64,000 bases of DNA from Pelomyxa schiedti (taxonomy: Eukaryota > Evosea > Pelobiontida > Pelomyxidae): the NCBI GenBank assembly GCA_020536535.1, contig JAHLWZ010000068.1, positions 16,196-80,195 of the forward strand, in the 5' to 3' direction. The notes below the pieces were generated by a model that saw only the letters and a program-made list of their open reading frames with translations, had not been told where the DNA came from and made no database searches. The translations under genes and the position numbers were made by a program. Of the stretch, positions 38,220 to 51,239 are shown in pieces. Each line of letters opens with the position of its first letter. Position 1 is the first letter of the stretch.

Positions 38220-39445
38220 CTAAAAAGCATCACACAATCCCGGCAACATCAACTTCGCGTAATCTAGACCGCCAGTTTCTTTCACAATGTTTGGTTTAGA
38301 GAGGCTGGGGGGGTTGAAGTCTTCTGGAGTTATTTTGTTTACGTTGGTAAACATTAATTTTTTATTATTACACACAGCCTCAGGGTCTGGTGTCACACAC
38401 CCCTGTATACTGTGTAAGTTAGTTTGGCTGCTGCTGGACTGTTTGTTGCTGTTTGGGGGATTCTGCATTCACTCAGTGTGTTGCTGATTGGTTTGCTCTT
38501 TCAGTGGGAGTGTTTTGGGAAGGAACTGTGATGGATGTTAGTTCTCTTTCCGGTGGTGTGTTCATGTTGTTGGTCTCTTTTTCTAGTGGTGTTGTTGCTG
38601 TGGCTGTGGCTGGGGTTGTTGACTTGATGAGTATGTGTGCTTTGTCCATGGAGGAAAGTGTTGCGAGTTGTTTGTCTGGTGGAAGCATCATTGGAGTGAG
38701 CCGGATTTCCGGCTCTGTTGATGGGATCAGAATGCGATCCTTGATAGAGGGAGGGGTATTGATTGGGGGTGTTGCTACAGGCCCTGAGCTCACAGGCGGT
38801 CTTTCTGGTGGAGGGGTGTTGGCTGGGGGTATCTCGGTGGGGGTGGTTGTATTCATAAGAGTTGCCTCGCTTTGTGGAATGTTGCTTTGTAGTGTGGGAG
38901 GAGTGGTATTCGGGATTTTGTCAAGAGCTGGGGTGCCCGTTATACTGAGTAATGTTCTTTCTGTTGATTGTGTGTTGACAGTGGATTTCACAGTGGTGTT
39001 AGAGGTGCGTGTTAAGTCTGGTATTGATGTGCCATTAACGGTTTGCCGTGTTCTATCGGCAACGCTGCGTAGAGGCTGGTGTCTTTCTGCCACCATCATC
39101 GGTTTAGAGGAATACCCTTGCAATGATTGAGTGGGTGTTTGGTTTGCTTGTAAGGGATTGTACCTCTATCTATAGGCATAAGAGCACACAAGTAGACATC
39201 ATACAAAGGCTTCGATACTAACAAATCGAACTGGATGAGAATTAGGAAAGCTATCTCCAAGTCGTTCATCTCAGTTGCTGTTACACCACCCACACGAGCA
39301 TAATAAGAGTTTGGATAAAATTCATCCTCATAAAATTTGGATGCCACCGTAGCACTAAATAAAAGAAAAAGAAAAATTTGTCAGAAGAAAGTTGGATGTG
39401 TTTTTTGTTCCAAGGTTTCAGAGTTAAGTGTGACTCTATTATTAT

Positions 39446-39479
<34 letters not shown>

Positions 39480-40002
39480 AGATCCAGCTACTTATATTTA
39501 TTTTAACACACCTAGCCAGAAACAGCCTGTGTACGTTTGTGTCTGTCACAACGAAGCCGGGGTTTTTATCCACGGCCCTATCTATCAGCGCCAGCGACGC
39601 CACGAGCGAGCACTTGCTGAACCCGCTGTACTGCACAATCCTCTTGAGGTACCACCCCAGGCACACCGCCGCCGGCGCGTTCCGCGAAGCGCCGTAGAAC
39701 GCCCGCTGCGCCGTCGCCGGCGTCAGGTCCGCCGGCGCGATCCCGTGCGTCGGCGAGCACGACGACGCGGAGGACGGGGAGCCCGAGGCGGAGCTGAGGA
39801 AGTTGATGCGCGAGGCCGAGCTGGACGCCGACGAGGAGGAGGAGGGCCGGATTTGCGACGAAGAAGACGAGAGGACGCGGCGTGGGGTGGTCTGTTTGAT
39901 GCGTGTGCTGAAGAATATCGAGGCGGCGTCGGGGAACCAGTCCAGGGGCTCCTCTTTGTGTGTGGTGGAGGAGGAGGAGGAGGAGGAAGAGGAGGATGCC
40001 AT
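38220..40002 (-). CDS. PHO80/U-type cyclin with long Pro/Thr-rich tail
   Basis: After a Ser-rich N-terminus (MASSSSSSS, then EEPLDWFPDAASIFF) comes a cyclin box: GWYLKRIVQYSGFSKCSLV, ALIDRAV, VTDTNVHRLFLA, and across an intron (39511-39355) SATVASKFYEDEFYPNSYYA, RVGGVTATEMNDLE and FDLLVSKPLYDVYL. The phrases NVHRL, ASKFYEDE and YARVGG are diagnostic of the PHO80/U-type (P-type) cyclins, which partner Pho85/CDK5-like kinases. A further intron leads in frame into about 300 residues of Thr/Pro/Ser repeats and a less biased C-terminus (KLMFTNVNKITPEDFNPP, LDYAKLMLPGL). Family members are usually short, so the tail is unusual. The cyclin-box intron contains a 31-base A-run on this strand. Divergent from the 41-47 kb gene. 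Confidence 0.88.
39447..39477. repeat. Poly-T run of 31 bases
   Basis: Uninterrupted T on the plus strand, inside the cyclin intron. On the coding strand it is an A-run. Length is likely unreliable in assembly. Confidence 0.9.
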
Positions 40003-40933
40003 TATTTTATATAATGTATAAACTTGTTTGTTTGTCTGTCTGTCTGGTCCCGTGTTGTTGTTAGACAACAACAATTGTTGACAACTACGGGGTGTCGTTT
40101 GTTTCGGGGGTTTTTTTCTTTTGTTTGCGTTGTGGTGCTAGTGTGGGACCGTGCACCGGTTCTCCTTCCCTTTTTTTATTCTATTTTTTTCTTTGTTTGT
40201 GGTGGACGATCGTGACGGCTACTGCGGATTTTTTTTGTTTTTCCTTTCAGTAAGGGATTTCGCCTCTTGCCCTTCCTGGGTGAAGACAGTGCACAATTAG
40301 TTACAGAGATGCACGTTCTTTTCTATATATAACTTTCCATCTGACTTTTCAACCCCCCGATCTACCATAAAGGGCAATAACCACCACTCTTCATTTCGCA
40401 GGCGGTAAAATCACCACATCATCGTGTATGTTGTTGAGGATTTTGCAAACAACACCACAACCAACACCAGGAAGCCAGTACTGCTCGTTTACCGTCATTG
40501 GATATTCAGTTTATATGATCCAACCAATCCCTCTCACAAGTCTCAGCTACTCCCACAAAGATGGGCGACATTGGTGTTGTTTTCGTTAATGCCAGATGGC
40601 CCCTTAGGCTTAAGTTATTTTCTCTCCCACACAACGAGCAAAGAGGGAAGCACAACAGTTGAAAGTTTCCTGCCTTTACCTTTTTGCCAAAGGAACAGAA
40701 CCAACCAAAACAAGAAATTTGTAATACCGTCAAACCGAGAATCCATCAAATCGCCGGAAAAAGGGAGAAAAAAACAAAACACCGATTGGCTTCGTAGACT
40801 ACGCCCACAGGCCCACCCCCAAGGCCAGCACACCCACCACGCTTCTCGACGATCTCTCTCGAACCCCCTACCCGCCGACCAACAAACCCGCGCACGCCAC
40901 ACCACACCACACCACAGCGCAGCACATCCAACC
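40003..40933. other. Divergent promoter and 5' leader region
   Basis: This 930-bp region separates the cyclin start from the first ATG that opens a typical N-terminus at 40934. The plus strand is open from 40424 to 40933 in the same frame, so a 170-residue extension starting MYVVEDFAN is possible. Its composition is unlike the Ser/Pro start at 40934, so I treat it as leader. No repeat or RNA gene is seen. Confidence 0.5.
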
Positions 40934-43900
40934 ATGTCGTCGCCCTCGCCGGCGCCGTCTTCGCCCCTGTCTCTCCTGGCGGTCACCTCCGCCCCGTCGT
41001 CGTACCGCCGCTCCTCGTGCTCGGCGCTGACCGAGACCACACCCTCGTCGTCGTCGTCGTCGTCGTCGTCGTCTGCTGCAACAGCAACCTCTTCGTCCTC
41101 GCAGCACCAGAGCAGTAGCCACGAGTCGTCGTCTGGGCGGCATCGCCACAGACACCGGCACCACCACGACGGCAGCGCCGCCACGTCGGCCTCGGCCTCG
41201 GGCTCCGGCGACCAAGAGGACGAGAAATCTGTGGAAAGCGACAAGGCAAAGGACAAGGACAAAGAAAAAGAAAAAGAAAAGGAAAGGGATAAAGAAAGAG
41301 AAAGAGAAAAGGAAAAAGAAAAAGGGACTGGTGGTGGTGGTGGAGGTGATGGTGATGATGAGGATGGCAAGCAGGGGAGGAAGAAGGCTGCCCTGGCTAA
41401 TGAGAACACTGTTGATTCTGCTGATGTTGGCGCTGGTGACGATAGGGCTGGCGTTGGTGATAGGGCGAAAATGACCAGTTCAACCCCTTCTTTGATGTTG
41501 TCAGTGGCCAACACATCGAATTTGCGTCGTTTGACTACACCACCTTTGTCTGGTAGTGGTGGACGTGACAGGACTATGCCAAACATTTCATCAAGGATTG
41601 ACGACGGTGGGGGTGCCGATGGCGTTCTGATCCATGATTTTGATGATTCTGAGGAAGATCAGGAGAGTGGAGAAGACGATGAAGATAAGCTCAAGCAATC
41701 TGAGGACGATGTCCCTTCAACTGGTAATTTACAGGGGAGGCTTTTCTCAATTTCTTCCCACCCCTTAACGTCACTACCTTCCAAAATTCCCAACAGAGGA
41801 CGATGATGAAGGTACTTCCAGAGAAATGCAATCACTTAGCTTCTTACATTATATGAAGAAGAGGAATCTGAGGACTTAACTTTGGAACAGAAACTGGAGA
41901 AGGAAAAAAGTAAAGTGGCACATTGCAAAGTTACCATCGGGAGTTTGATTGAGCAAATCACCACATATCAACAGTACTTATTATATCAATGTACTCCTTA
42001 GTAACTGCCATAAGAGTGATGGAAGAAGTTCGGGCCAACGAAAGGAAAGCCCAACAAGAACTTGAAGAGGTAGGGTTAAATCTTTGCTCGTTGTTGATAC
42101 ATGGTAGCAATTGGAACAAGAAAAAGTGAAAAGCGAAAACCTCCGACAGCAGACAGTAACTCAACTTCAGTCGTTGCTGAATGAATTGTCCTCCATTGAT
42201 CAGGTAAGCCACTTCATGATTTTAAGACAATCACCTTTTCTAGGCAAATAAAACGTTAAACTTCGAACTGGAAACTGAAAGGAAAGCACACTCAGTCACT
42301 CTGCAACAATTACAGGAACTTAAAGAATCTGCTCAGGATGGCCCCAGCAAAGTGCATTTTCCCTAAATCCCCCTGACCAACACATAATTGCTACATAGGG
42401 TGTTCTTATGGATGCGGAACAACAAATCAAATTAAATATTCAAATTAAAGGAGGCAAAATTAAAGTAGTTGAATTAGTTGAAGAAGCTCAAACAGGCAAT
42501 TTCTTTTAATTAGCTTGTAGCCACTCATCAACTTGTTCAGCTGAAAGAGACCTGAGTGAGGAAAATATGTTTTTGACTCAAAAGTGTTGCACACTCATGC
42601 AAGAGAAGCAACAACTTGAAAATGAATACAAACAGTCTAAAGACCAATGTAGGCACCACTTAATTTCTTAATAATGAATTTAAAAACCTTATTCACGATG
42701 AAAGGTGAGGCAATGCAACAGAAGTTTAAAGTACTGGGTGATAAAGTCCTTGATGCCCAAAATGCAATGAACCAACAATTAGAAGAAGAAAGAAGGCAAA
42801 ATGATCTTATGGATGAGGCTGTAACAGTTTTACGACAAATGCTTGGGGGAAAGGCAGAGGTACTCCACATCATACTAATGACATGACTAACTTAACAGTA
42901 TAGTATGCTATTTCCACCCTTCCAGAAGCATACAGGAAACGGTTGCTTAAACCACTCAAGAACACGACGTTGAAACCAATCACTCCTGCTTTTCTGGTTG
43001 AAGAGGTGTGGACCACCAGAGTTTTGTATTTCCAACTCAAATACTCAATTAGTTTATTCCACCACCTGCCGCACCACCTCCAGTGAGGATTGTAACACAA
43101 ACTCGACCTTTAATTCCTCCTCTTCAACGCACTGTTCCTCCTCCACCTGCCACTACCTCACCTTCCCTTGCTACTGATGAAAAAATGTGGATAGAAATGG
43201 CAAAAAAAATAGGACCCCCAGAACCCCACAAACCCAAATTTGATCCCACATTTTCCCATGAAGAATATAAGCAGTATATGCAGGAAAGAAAAATATATGA
43301 TGAATGGGAAGAAGCCATTGCTGAAATGAGCAAAAACCTGTCTAAAAACGCATCTGTCATTGGTCTACAAAACCAGCAAGGTATCCCACTAGTATCTCCA
43401 AGAGTGCGCCCACCAGCCCAGATACCTCCCCCACCGGTTCCTGCATCTGCAGTTGCTTTGGCCAAACCCAAAATTCCTCCTCCAGCCACTGTAACTCCTC
43501 CCCCAACTGCTACTTCACCTCAACTCACAACGTTAACTGCACAAGTTACCTCACCCCCCACGATCACCACACAACCGCCTATTCCCGCTCTTCAATCTGT
43601 ACCTCCAATGGGTTCTGCCTCTGCAAGTTCTTCTTCCACTTCAACTTCAACTTCTACATCTGTCATTGCTTCTTCACCCCCTGGCTCCCCTCCCCTCTTG
43701 CCCGCAAATCCAGCCGTGGGGGCCACAGTAGGATTTACACCAACCATCCCCCCTCTGTTCCTGAAAGGTATGGCACAGGAGGAGAAATCCCGAGCAGCTC
43801 AGGTTGTCGAGGATCTTCTGCAAAGTGTGCGTGCCAATAAGGAAGAAAAGGTTGCCTGAGCCTCTATGCCTTCCCAACAGCAAATAACAAAACAAAAAAC

Positions 43901-46900
43901 CAGGTGGAGCAGGATTCCGCGTTAGACCTTAAACCTTCTAAACAAGCAATGGCGGGAGGTTCTGTCACAAGTATGATTTTATGCCCCAAGCATGTATGGG
44001 TTGGTTCCAGTGGAAAGCCTGGATATATACAACTCTTTGATAAAGAGGTTTTTTCCCTTCATTTCTTCTCTTCTTTCACATATACCTCAGACAGCAGTCC
44101 TCTCAAAAGAATTGAAAATCCCCTCTGGTGTCCACAAGTTACTTGCCGTTGTAGCACATGTGTGGGTTACAAGTGATGACAATCTAATACGAGTCTTCAA
44201 CATGTTGGTATGCATAACGTAGTTTAAGTTAACCATCTGTACTTATTACACAGTCTCCTTCATTTGGGCGAGATCTCTCTGGACATTCCCGTCCAATTGT
44301 GGATCTTACTAATGTCAATGATAAACAAGTTTGGTCAAGTAGCTCCGATATGACGCTCAAGATGTGGTCAGCCGATGTACACGTCATATTTCCTTATAAA
44401 GCTGTAACATTCCATAGACATTTAATTGTCTAAGAACTATAGAATTCCACACGTTGATACAGAAAACTCTGCTTTACAACTCTAATATATGGATTGGCAC
44501 ACCACAAGGAATATACACCTGTGATATCAATGTAATCTTAAATAATGTGAACAGTTGAGTTAACAAATAAGAGTTAGTCACGGAAAATTACTGAGCAACC
44601 ACGAGAAAAGAACTCCGTAACAGCTATGGTCTTTGTGAGAAGTAGAAATGCCAATTCAGATGAAATCTGGACAGCACACGCAAATAACTCTATTGTTGTA
44701 TGGGATGCTACGGTGTGTTGTTACTCTCTTGAAAGTTGTATTCAACATTCTACAGCAAAAGACGCTTTCAGCTAAATTTAGCGCGGTTCGTGTTCAAGAT
44801 TTGTTGTGCCTTGGCCAACGAGTTTGGAGTTGCTCATTAGACAAGGTCCGTACAGTTCTTCAACTTCTTCGTTAACCCAAAACCCAGACAATTAAAGTGT
44901 GGGATGTTAAGGTGTGTTATCTCTCTCCTCTCTTCTTTCTTAGCCAAATAGACCAGAGCGTGCCTGTCTACCATTACCAGTGGACATACAGGATTCATTA
45001 CTTGTTTGCTATTGGTGCCTGCCCGGCTCAATTCCTCAGTGTGGAGTGGTCCGTCTGATACCTTTCTTTCATGTACTCATATGATTCAGCATCTGATGAT
45101 GGAAAAATATGTGTTTGGGAAACTCATTTCGGAAGCCATGATTTTCAGCACCATACATTGAAAGTAAATGCCCACTGTATTGTGTGCTACAAATCGATTG
45201 GACAAGGAAAAGCAGCATATCAATGTAGAGGTAAGTTATTTGTTAGTTCACAATTCATTTAGATAGTCTAATCCTATGCATAACCTATTTAGTGTGCACT
45301 GAAGTTAATGCACACCCTAAGTGTGTTCCGCTAGTTCCCTCCCACGATTTGTGCATCCCAGTTCACCACCCCATCAAAAAGGCAACAGATGTATTTAAGC
45401 GAAGGACCACACCACCCCACGTTACACGATCAACATCCAGCGATAACTTACACTCTTTTCTGAGACCTCCAAGCTCGGAGGGTAGGCAGACATCCCGCCC
45501 CCTCTCCATTCTCTTCAGTTCTCCGCCACTCCTTCCTCCTAGTGCCCTCGTAATGAATCCTTCTTACAACACACCATCCCCTACGTTGGCATCTGCAGAT
45601 GGCAGTAGTGGTGGCACTACATCAGGCAGCAACAGAGAAGAGAGTACGAGTAGTAGTAACTGCAGCAGCTATGGAGGAATTAATGTTATAACGGACTCAT
45701 TTTTACGTGAGTTTGAGCGAAATCCAGTGGCCTCTGTCCAAAAACTTGTGGCAGACAAATTGATTGCACCAAGTGCCAAGGCCGTAAGTACCACCTTCTC
45801 GTATCATTTTTGTTATGGAAAAATTTACAATAGATTGCTCAACTTTTCTTGGATAACGATTCCTCTTTGAACCGGACTGCTTTATGCGAATATCTTGCTG
45901 AAAGGACCGACGTGCTCCACGAATATGCGCAAATGCAAGACTTCTCCATACTAGATTTTGAGATGGCTCTGAGGCGATGGGTGGGGGTCTTTATATCACT
46001 GAAGGCTCCACCAAAGATGGAAGTAGTGATGACTGAATTTGCACAGCGCGTCTGTGCCACACTTCCTGAGCGTGAGATGTTTTCAACACCGGAAGTCGTT
46101 AAGATTTTGGCTACCGATTGCATTGCACTAAGTAATTCTCTGCATGCGCCACAAGCTGTATTTCGAACGTCATTGCAAAAGTGGACCGACACGCATGCAA
46201 CTATAAACAAGGCAGAGCTGCCAAGGTTGAGTTTTCTATTTGGCTCAATTCCAATCTAATTCAGCAAAGAGATTTTTTGGAGCACCTTTACAATCAAATT
46301 TTGGATTGCCAACTCGACTCCATGAACCTGGCACAAGCCCCAATCATGCAAGGCATGCTCATCAAAAAGGGGAACGTGACAAACAGCCCCAAGTGGTGCG
46401 TTCTCAATCGGACGCAGCTAAACATCTTCAAGACCGCCAAGGCATGTAACCCCCAACAGCACAGCACAACCGCCGGCTTCTCACTTCTTCCAACTCCATA
46501 ATCACTTCGCAAACGCAAACCAAAAGCATTTGGCGTTTTCTCTCCTCTAACAATTCCCGCAGTCGCCAACAGCGGACTACATGCTGCCCACGCACACGCT
46601 AGAAGCCAAGCAAAACACACCCACGACGGTCATCATACAGACGCCGTCGTCGAGCACGGCCCTGTTCCTCCTGTGCAAATCAGCATACACAGCCAAAGCC
46701 TGGATGCGGGCCCTGTCCGCGGCCTCCGCGGCCACGTCGCACGCCGTCCTGGCCCCGCCGTCGCTGCTGCCCTCGCCTTCGACGTCCCCTTCACTGCCTT
46801 CTGCTTCTGCTTCAGCTTCTGCCTCGGCTTCACCACCACCCACAATTCTGCAGCAACTGCAACAGCAACTGCCACCGCCACCACAGTCACAGTCATCACC

Positions 46901-47021
46901 ATCGGGTTCGGAAACAACAAAGGCACCCCCGGCAATTACAATATCATCCTCCTCCACTGGAGCTACACCCACGTACAGGCACTCACATTCCCGGTCGAAA
47001 GAGAAGGACACAAAAGGCTAG
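40934..47021 (+). CDS. Giant coiled-coil / WD40 / C1 / Sec7-like / PH protein
   Basis: Exons run without a stop-separated break and with in-phase joins. Order: Ser-rich and acidic/Lys-rich low complexity (40934-41800); coiled coil (QELEEQLEQEKVKSENLRQQ, 41860-42870); Pro-rich region with KMWIEMAKKIGPPEPHK (43070-43850); a beta-propeller with VWVGSSGKPGYIQLF, HVWVTSDDNLIRVFN, VWSSSSDMTLKMWSAD, TIKVWDVK and DDGKICVWETHF (43900-45140); a C1 zinc finger HTLKVNAHCIVCYKSI...YQC, CTEVNAHPKC (45155-45360); a Sec7 domain FLREFERNPVASVQKLVAD, FLDNDSSLNRTALCEYLAER, DFEMALRRWVGVFISL, INKAELPRDFLEHLYNQI (45700-46310); a PH domain GMLIKKGNVTNSPKWCVLN, ALFLLCKSAYTAKAWMRAL (46340-46730). Sec7 proteins activate Arf GTPases, but the catalytic Glu loop (LPGEAQK) is replaced by LKAPPKM, so exchange activity is doubtful. 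A membrane-recruited scaffold is my inference. Confidence 0.8.
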
Positions 47022-47323
47022 TGACAGGATGGGGCTCTCTTTTCAAAAGGAAGAAGGCCTTCCACGTTTAAGTGTTTCTTATAGTAAGGGGATTTAAAAC
47101 AAGCCTCTGTTTCCTTTGTGAGCGGCACTGCGAACTTAAATTAAAAAAAGCAAAAAAGCCTAAGATCAAGCATTGCCATCTCTGAAGAGCGGAAATTTCG
47201 CGGAAAGCGGCCTCTTTCGCTTGTTCAATTGAATTTGTCCGCCGGGGTTCTGTGACACTCGCAACGTAGCCGCTAGTGGGCGAACGACGAGGGAAAAGAG
47301 GGAGAGAGCTTAGGGGAGAGAAG
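47022..47323. other. Short intergenic region
   Basis: About 300 bp of 3' UTR and promoter between two co-directional genes. No gene or repeat seen. Confidence 0.5.
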
Positions 47324-48571
47324 ATGCCATGTGTGTGCGATCCTGAGATACAAGACGGCCACGAGTACGTGAAGTGGGTTGCGACCGTATTTCAGACTTG
47401 CGTGTACAGCCCCACCGATGTGGCCGCTTTTATGCTCGGACTCGTCAACATCGGATTTTGGTTGTTTGCTCAGGTTGGTTCCGGTCTGTTTCTTTCTTTC
47501 TTTGTTTGTTTGTTTGTTTCTTCATTTTATTTGTGACGTTAGTGGCTTCTTTCTTCCACCCAAAAAAAAAAAAAAAAAGCAAGCGCAGTATATTGTTCCA
47601 TCAATTCTTACCAATTTTAGATACCGCAAGTGGTGGCCACTTGCAAGGTTGGAAGTGCTGAAGCATTGTCATTCTTGTTTGTCTTCACTTGGCTCACTGG
47701 AGATATCACAAACCTACTTGGATGCGTGATGACTTACCAGCTTCCTACTCAAACATACACTGCAGTTTACTTCTGCATCGTGGATGGCGTCATGATGTTT
47801 CAGTGGGTTCTATTCAGCTGCCGTGCCCGGCGGCGAAACAAATACCGCATCGTTAAAGATGTTGAGCTCTCTGTAACTCCAACTATAAACGAAGAAACAC
47901 ATCCTCCTGCACCAGCAACATCGAATACTGCACTATTGTGTATACTACTCTTCATTACACTAATACGCATGTCAACTACCATGCTGGGGGGACTCTCTGG
48001 TGAAAGAACAGAGGTGACAACCGTAAATTCTGTTCCAATCAATCAACATCATCAAAGAGTTCTTCTACAGTATGATGAAGACTTACACATAGCCCTATCA
48101 CCGGCCGCAATAGATAGTATTTTCCAGTATACTAGTTGGACTTCCAGTCAACTGGATTCCATGTCAAGTTCCTCGAGTAGCAATACCACAGAAACACAAA
48201 GGATTTGCCCGAAGCCCCCAGACGAGATGCCGCTTGCAAGAAGAATTGTAGGAGACATCTGTGCGTGGCTCTCTGGCCTACTGTATTTCTTTGGCAGAAT
48301 TCCGCAAGTATATCACAACTACAAGCGGCGATCAGTCAAAGACCTGTCTTGGTTCATGTTTGCTTGTGCATTCATGGGCAATACATGTTACGGTCTCAGC
48401 ATTGTACTGATGAAGCTGGACTGGTCAGACCCAGAGTTCTGGGAGAATGTGTTCCCTTATATTCTTGGCAGCTGGTTCACCATGATTTGGCCACTGTTAG
48501 TCCTTGTCCAGTATTTCTACTATGGGTTCTGGACACAAAGAAAGCGCTACAATGCACTGGCAGACCCCTAA
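47324..48571 (+). CDS. PQ-loop transporter, SLC66A1/Ypq type, 366 aa
   Basis: Two exons (47324-47473 and 47621-48571) give 366 residues with about seven membrane helices. Two PQ motifs sit on cytosolic loops: FAQIPQVVATCKVGSAEALS, created by the splice, and FFGRIPQVYHNYKRRSVKDLS. Also present are FTWLTGDITNLLGC and LGSWFTMIWPLLVLVQYFYY. This is the pattern of SLC66A1/PQLC2 and yeast Ypq1-3, which export cationic amino acids from lysosome or vacuole. The middle loop (about residues 125-220) is longer than usual and polar. The 147-bp intron contains CTTT/GTTT repeats and an A-run. Substrate is inferred from family. Confidence 0.9.
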
Positions 48572-48759
48572 AAAAAAATAAAACACCTGAACAAATGATA
48601 GCCACGATACATATATCTGTCTTACGTAACACCCATTGAGTTTAGAAACACCAAAACTATCTCGTTCACAATTCTCCCCAAAACAGTGCCGCGCTGGGGT
48701 ATTATTCAATCTTGAAGTCTGTATCAAGTTGATGTTTTCTCCAAAAAAACGACGATAAG

Positions 48760-51058
48760 ATGGACGTTTGGGGGGCGGCGGTGCTGATGGCATTTCTATT
48801 TGTGAGTCGCTGCGACGCTGGTACCACTAAATTGTTTTGTTTACTGCTTGGACGTCCATCACACCTAATGGATGACTGTCACAAGGGATTGGAGGCATCA
48901 ATTATGAAGAACGAGCTGTGAGAATTGTGGACTCCCGGTCTAATTTCCCTAGGTTGGTGACTTGTTGTTGTTGTGGGTTGGATGCCAACTTATTGGTCAC
49001 AAGATTGGTGTTTTTCACAAATGACTTTTCATTTGACTCCATCACGAGCAATTTCTGTGCCTCTCCCAACGGCTGCGTTGTTAACGGAGAAATAACATTT
49101 GATTCATGCCAGTGGTCATTATATCTCGAGGTAGTGAGGGTTTTTTTGTCCCCATTTATTGTCACTAACACTGCATTTTTCAGTCCATTTTGCTTCTCCC
49201 TCTGCTGTTTGTTTTGATAGGGATACTGGGAATTCTTGCTGGAATTGTATTTTGGTCATTCCGAGCATGCTGCTTTGGTGGATGCAATCCTTCCAAGGGT
49301 GCCAATAGCTCCTTTTTTTAAGTATAATAGTGACACAAATAGGTTGCTGCTGTCCAGGAGAAAAACTAGATATATCAAAAGGAGAAGGCTATACCAAATG
49401 TGTAGCCTGGTCCACGAAAATATCAATTTATACTCTAACGTTTGGTTCGTGGTAAGTTTGCTTTCTTTCTTTTTTTCTTGTAAGACTATTGGAAGTGTTG
49501 CTTTAATTGCTCTCATTCTTGGAAACTCGAATGTCACCAGTACTGTAGATGGTGAGTGGGCATTCAGATGCTCAGTAAGTCTCACATCCATTAAGGGGTG
49601 TCCTACAGTGTGCTTAATGCATCAGGCACTATTTTAGACTCACTTGTGTACATTGATGAACAATTGGTGTACTTGGAATCACTGCAACTTCCGCAATATC
49701 AAGAAAATATCTCAGCCCAACTTGAACCTGTACTCGATACCATGCAGGAAGCTTACGATACCATTGACAGTACTTTTGTGGATGTCTCATATTACAATAC
49801 CTGGAGGTATGATAAATAATTTGTGCCCCACTGAGGCTTCTGTTTTCTGCAGGGCAGGAGTTACTCTTGCCTGCTCCTGTCTCCCCATTGCACTTGCTCT
49901 ACTGGCGAGCGTTGGAGCCATCTTTGGGTTCTCTAAACTTGTTTACCCGTTTGCCATAAGTGGGGTTTTCTTTGTGTTCCTGTCTTGGCTGTTATTTGCC
50001 ATACATTTCTCATTGGGTACTGCTCTAGCTGATGGCATTGTGCTGAGCAGAGAAGCCAATTCTCAAAATCTTCGACTCTCTGACTTGGTATTCGACTGCG
50101 ATAATAATACTGATCTGCAGGAAATGGAACAAGTTAAATTTATACTAATTATACCAATTTTTACATCATTCAGTTGGCCTATGATGGATTGGATGATACA
50201 GTTGCAGTGTGCATTCACTGTATTTTCAATAAAAATAAAAATCAGCAAGGGGATTTGCTCGTTACTTGATGAAATGTGCAACCAGGTTACTATACCTTGC
50301 AACTCAGGTGGTACGGAAAGTGAATGCCATGTCGCACAATGTCCTGCAGATCCATCTCAAAATTGTACTTCTGACAATGTTTTGATGTATCAGTCAATTG
50401 TTGCTCCTCACAATGACTTTCAACTCACTTTTTGTTTTTTGCCTATAGATTGTAGCAGATATTCTCCAGGGCTGTGCTGACCCTACTTATGTTGATCCAC
50501 AACAGTATGTCTCTGTTTTTGCCCACTGACCAGTGAAATTCTCGCCAAAGATGCCCTGGGGAAAACTGCTCCACATTTGTAACTTGTGTTACATTACCTA
50601 TGTACACAATTGAATACTGTCAAGACAACTGTTCCTCTGGCGAGATGCAAAATGCTTCCCTGGTTCTTGCTAATTCGTTTCTGGCTTATGACTTGTACAT
50701 CTTGCATTGACCACTGACCTTTTGTAACTTCTTTACGTCGTTAGATACGTTGACTTACTTTACGAAGAAGTGCTCCCAATTGTCAACTGCAGCATTATTA
50801 ACGGAATGTATGATGATTTGTACAACCTTGTTACAGTATCCGCTATGTACCTCTCATGCCAATTAATGACAAGTGGCTAAAATGTGATTCCGCACTAGGG
50901 TTTCAGTGAATACCATTGCCGTGGCAGAATTCTTTGCTGGCATAGCTTTCTTGGGACTCTGGATAGCGACTATATTTGGAGTTAAGCGTGTATCCAAAGC
51001 AGCAAGGAAAGGCTATAGCCTTCTTTCCACAAAAGAACCTGGAACACAAAACACTTGA
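48760..51058 (+). CDS. Polytopic membrane protein, prominin/tweety-like layout
   Basis: The first exon encodes a signal peptide, MDVWGAAVLMAFLFVSRCDA. Further exons show a helix ending in a Cys turn (ILGILAGIVFWSFRACCFGG), a basic loop, a second helix (TIGSVALIALILG), an outer loop of helices (LVYIDEQLVYLESLQLPQY, EPVLDTMQEAYDTIDSTF), and a helix pair (LACSCLPIALALLASVGAIF and FAISGVFFVFLSWLLFAIHF). A long Cys-rich outer domain follows (LLDEMCNQVTIPC, ECHVAQCPADPSQNC), then a last helix (FFAGIAFLGLWIATIFGV) before a basic tail. Five helices with two large outer loops is the prominin/tweety layout, but sequence identity is not evident to me. Exon borders 50100-50900 are tentative. Confidence 0.65.
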
Positions 51059-51146
51059 TCACTCCCTAAAGAAATACAATTCCTTAGCCCTGTATTTATC
51101 TTAATAAACAATAGGGAGATGGAGACATGTCCCTTTCTGAATCCAG

Positions 51147-51158
51147 AAAAAAAAAAAA
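51147..51158 (-). terminator. Possible RNA polymerase III terminator
   Basis: A run of 12 A on the plus strand, hence T12 on the strand of the tRNA-like locus, about 40 bases after its 3' end. Four or more T is enough for pol III termination. Confidence 0.5.
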
Positions 51159-51239
51159 TAGAAGGACAAAGAGGAGAGGGCAGAATCGAGGCTTGATTTA
51201 CGGATCGAAGCACCGGAACCTGAAACCGGCCCATTAGAC
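51147..51239 (-). repeat. Repeat block A (flank and 5' half of the tRNA-like locus)
   Basis: This block resembles 61237-61309. Both have, on the plus strand, an A-run, ATAGAAG-ACAAAGA, GGAGAGGGCAGAAT, GAGGCT, TTTACGGA and GCCCATTAGA, in the same order. It covers the tRNA 3' flank, anticodon arm and part of the D-arm. Confidence 0.7.
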
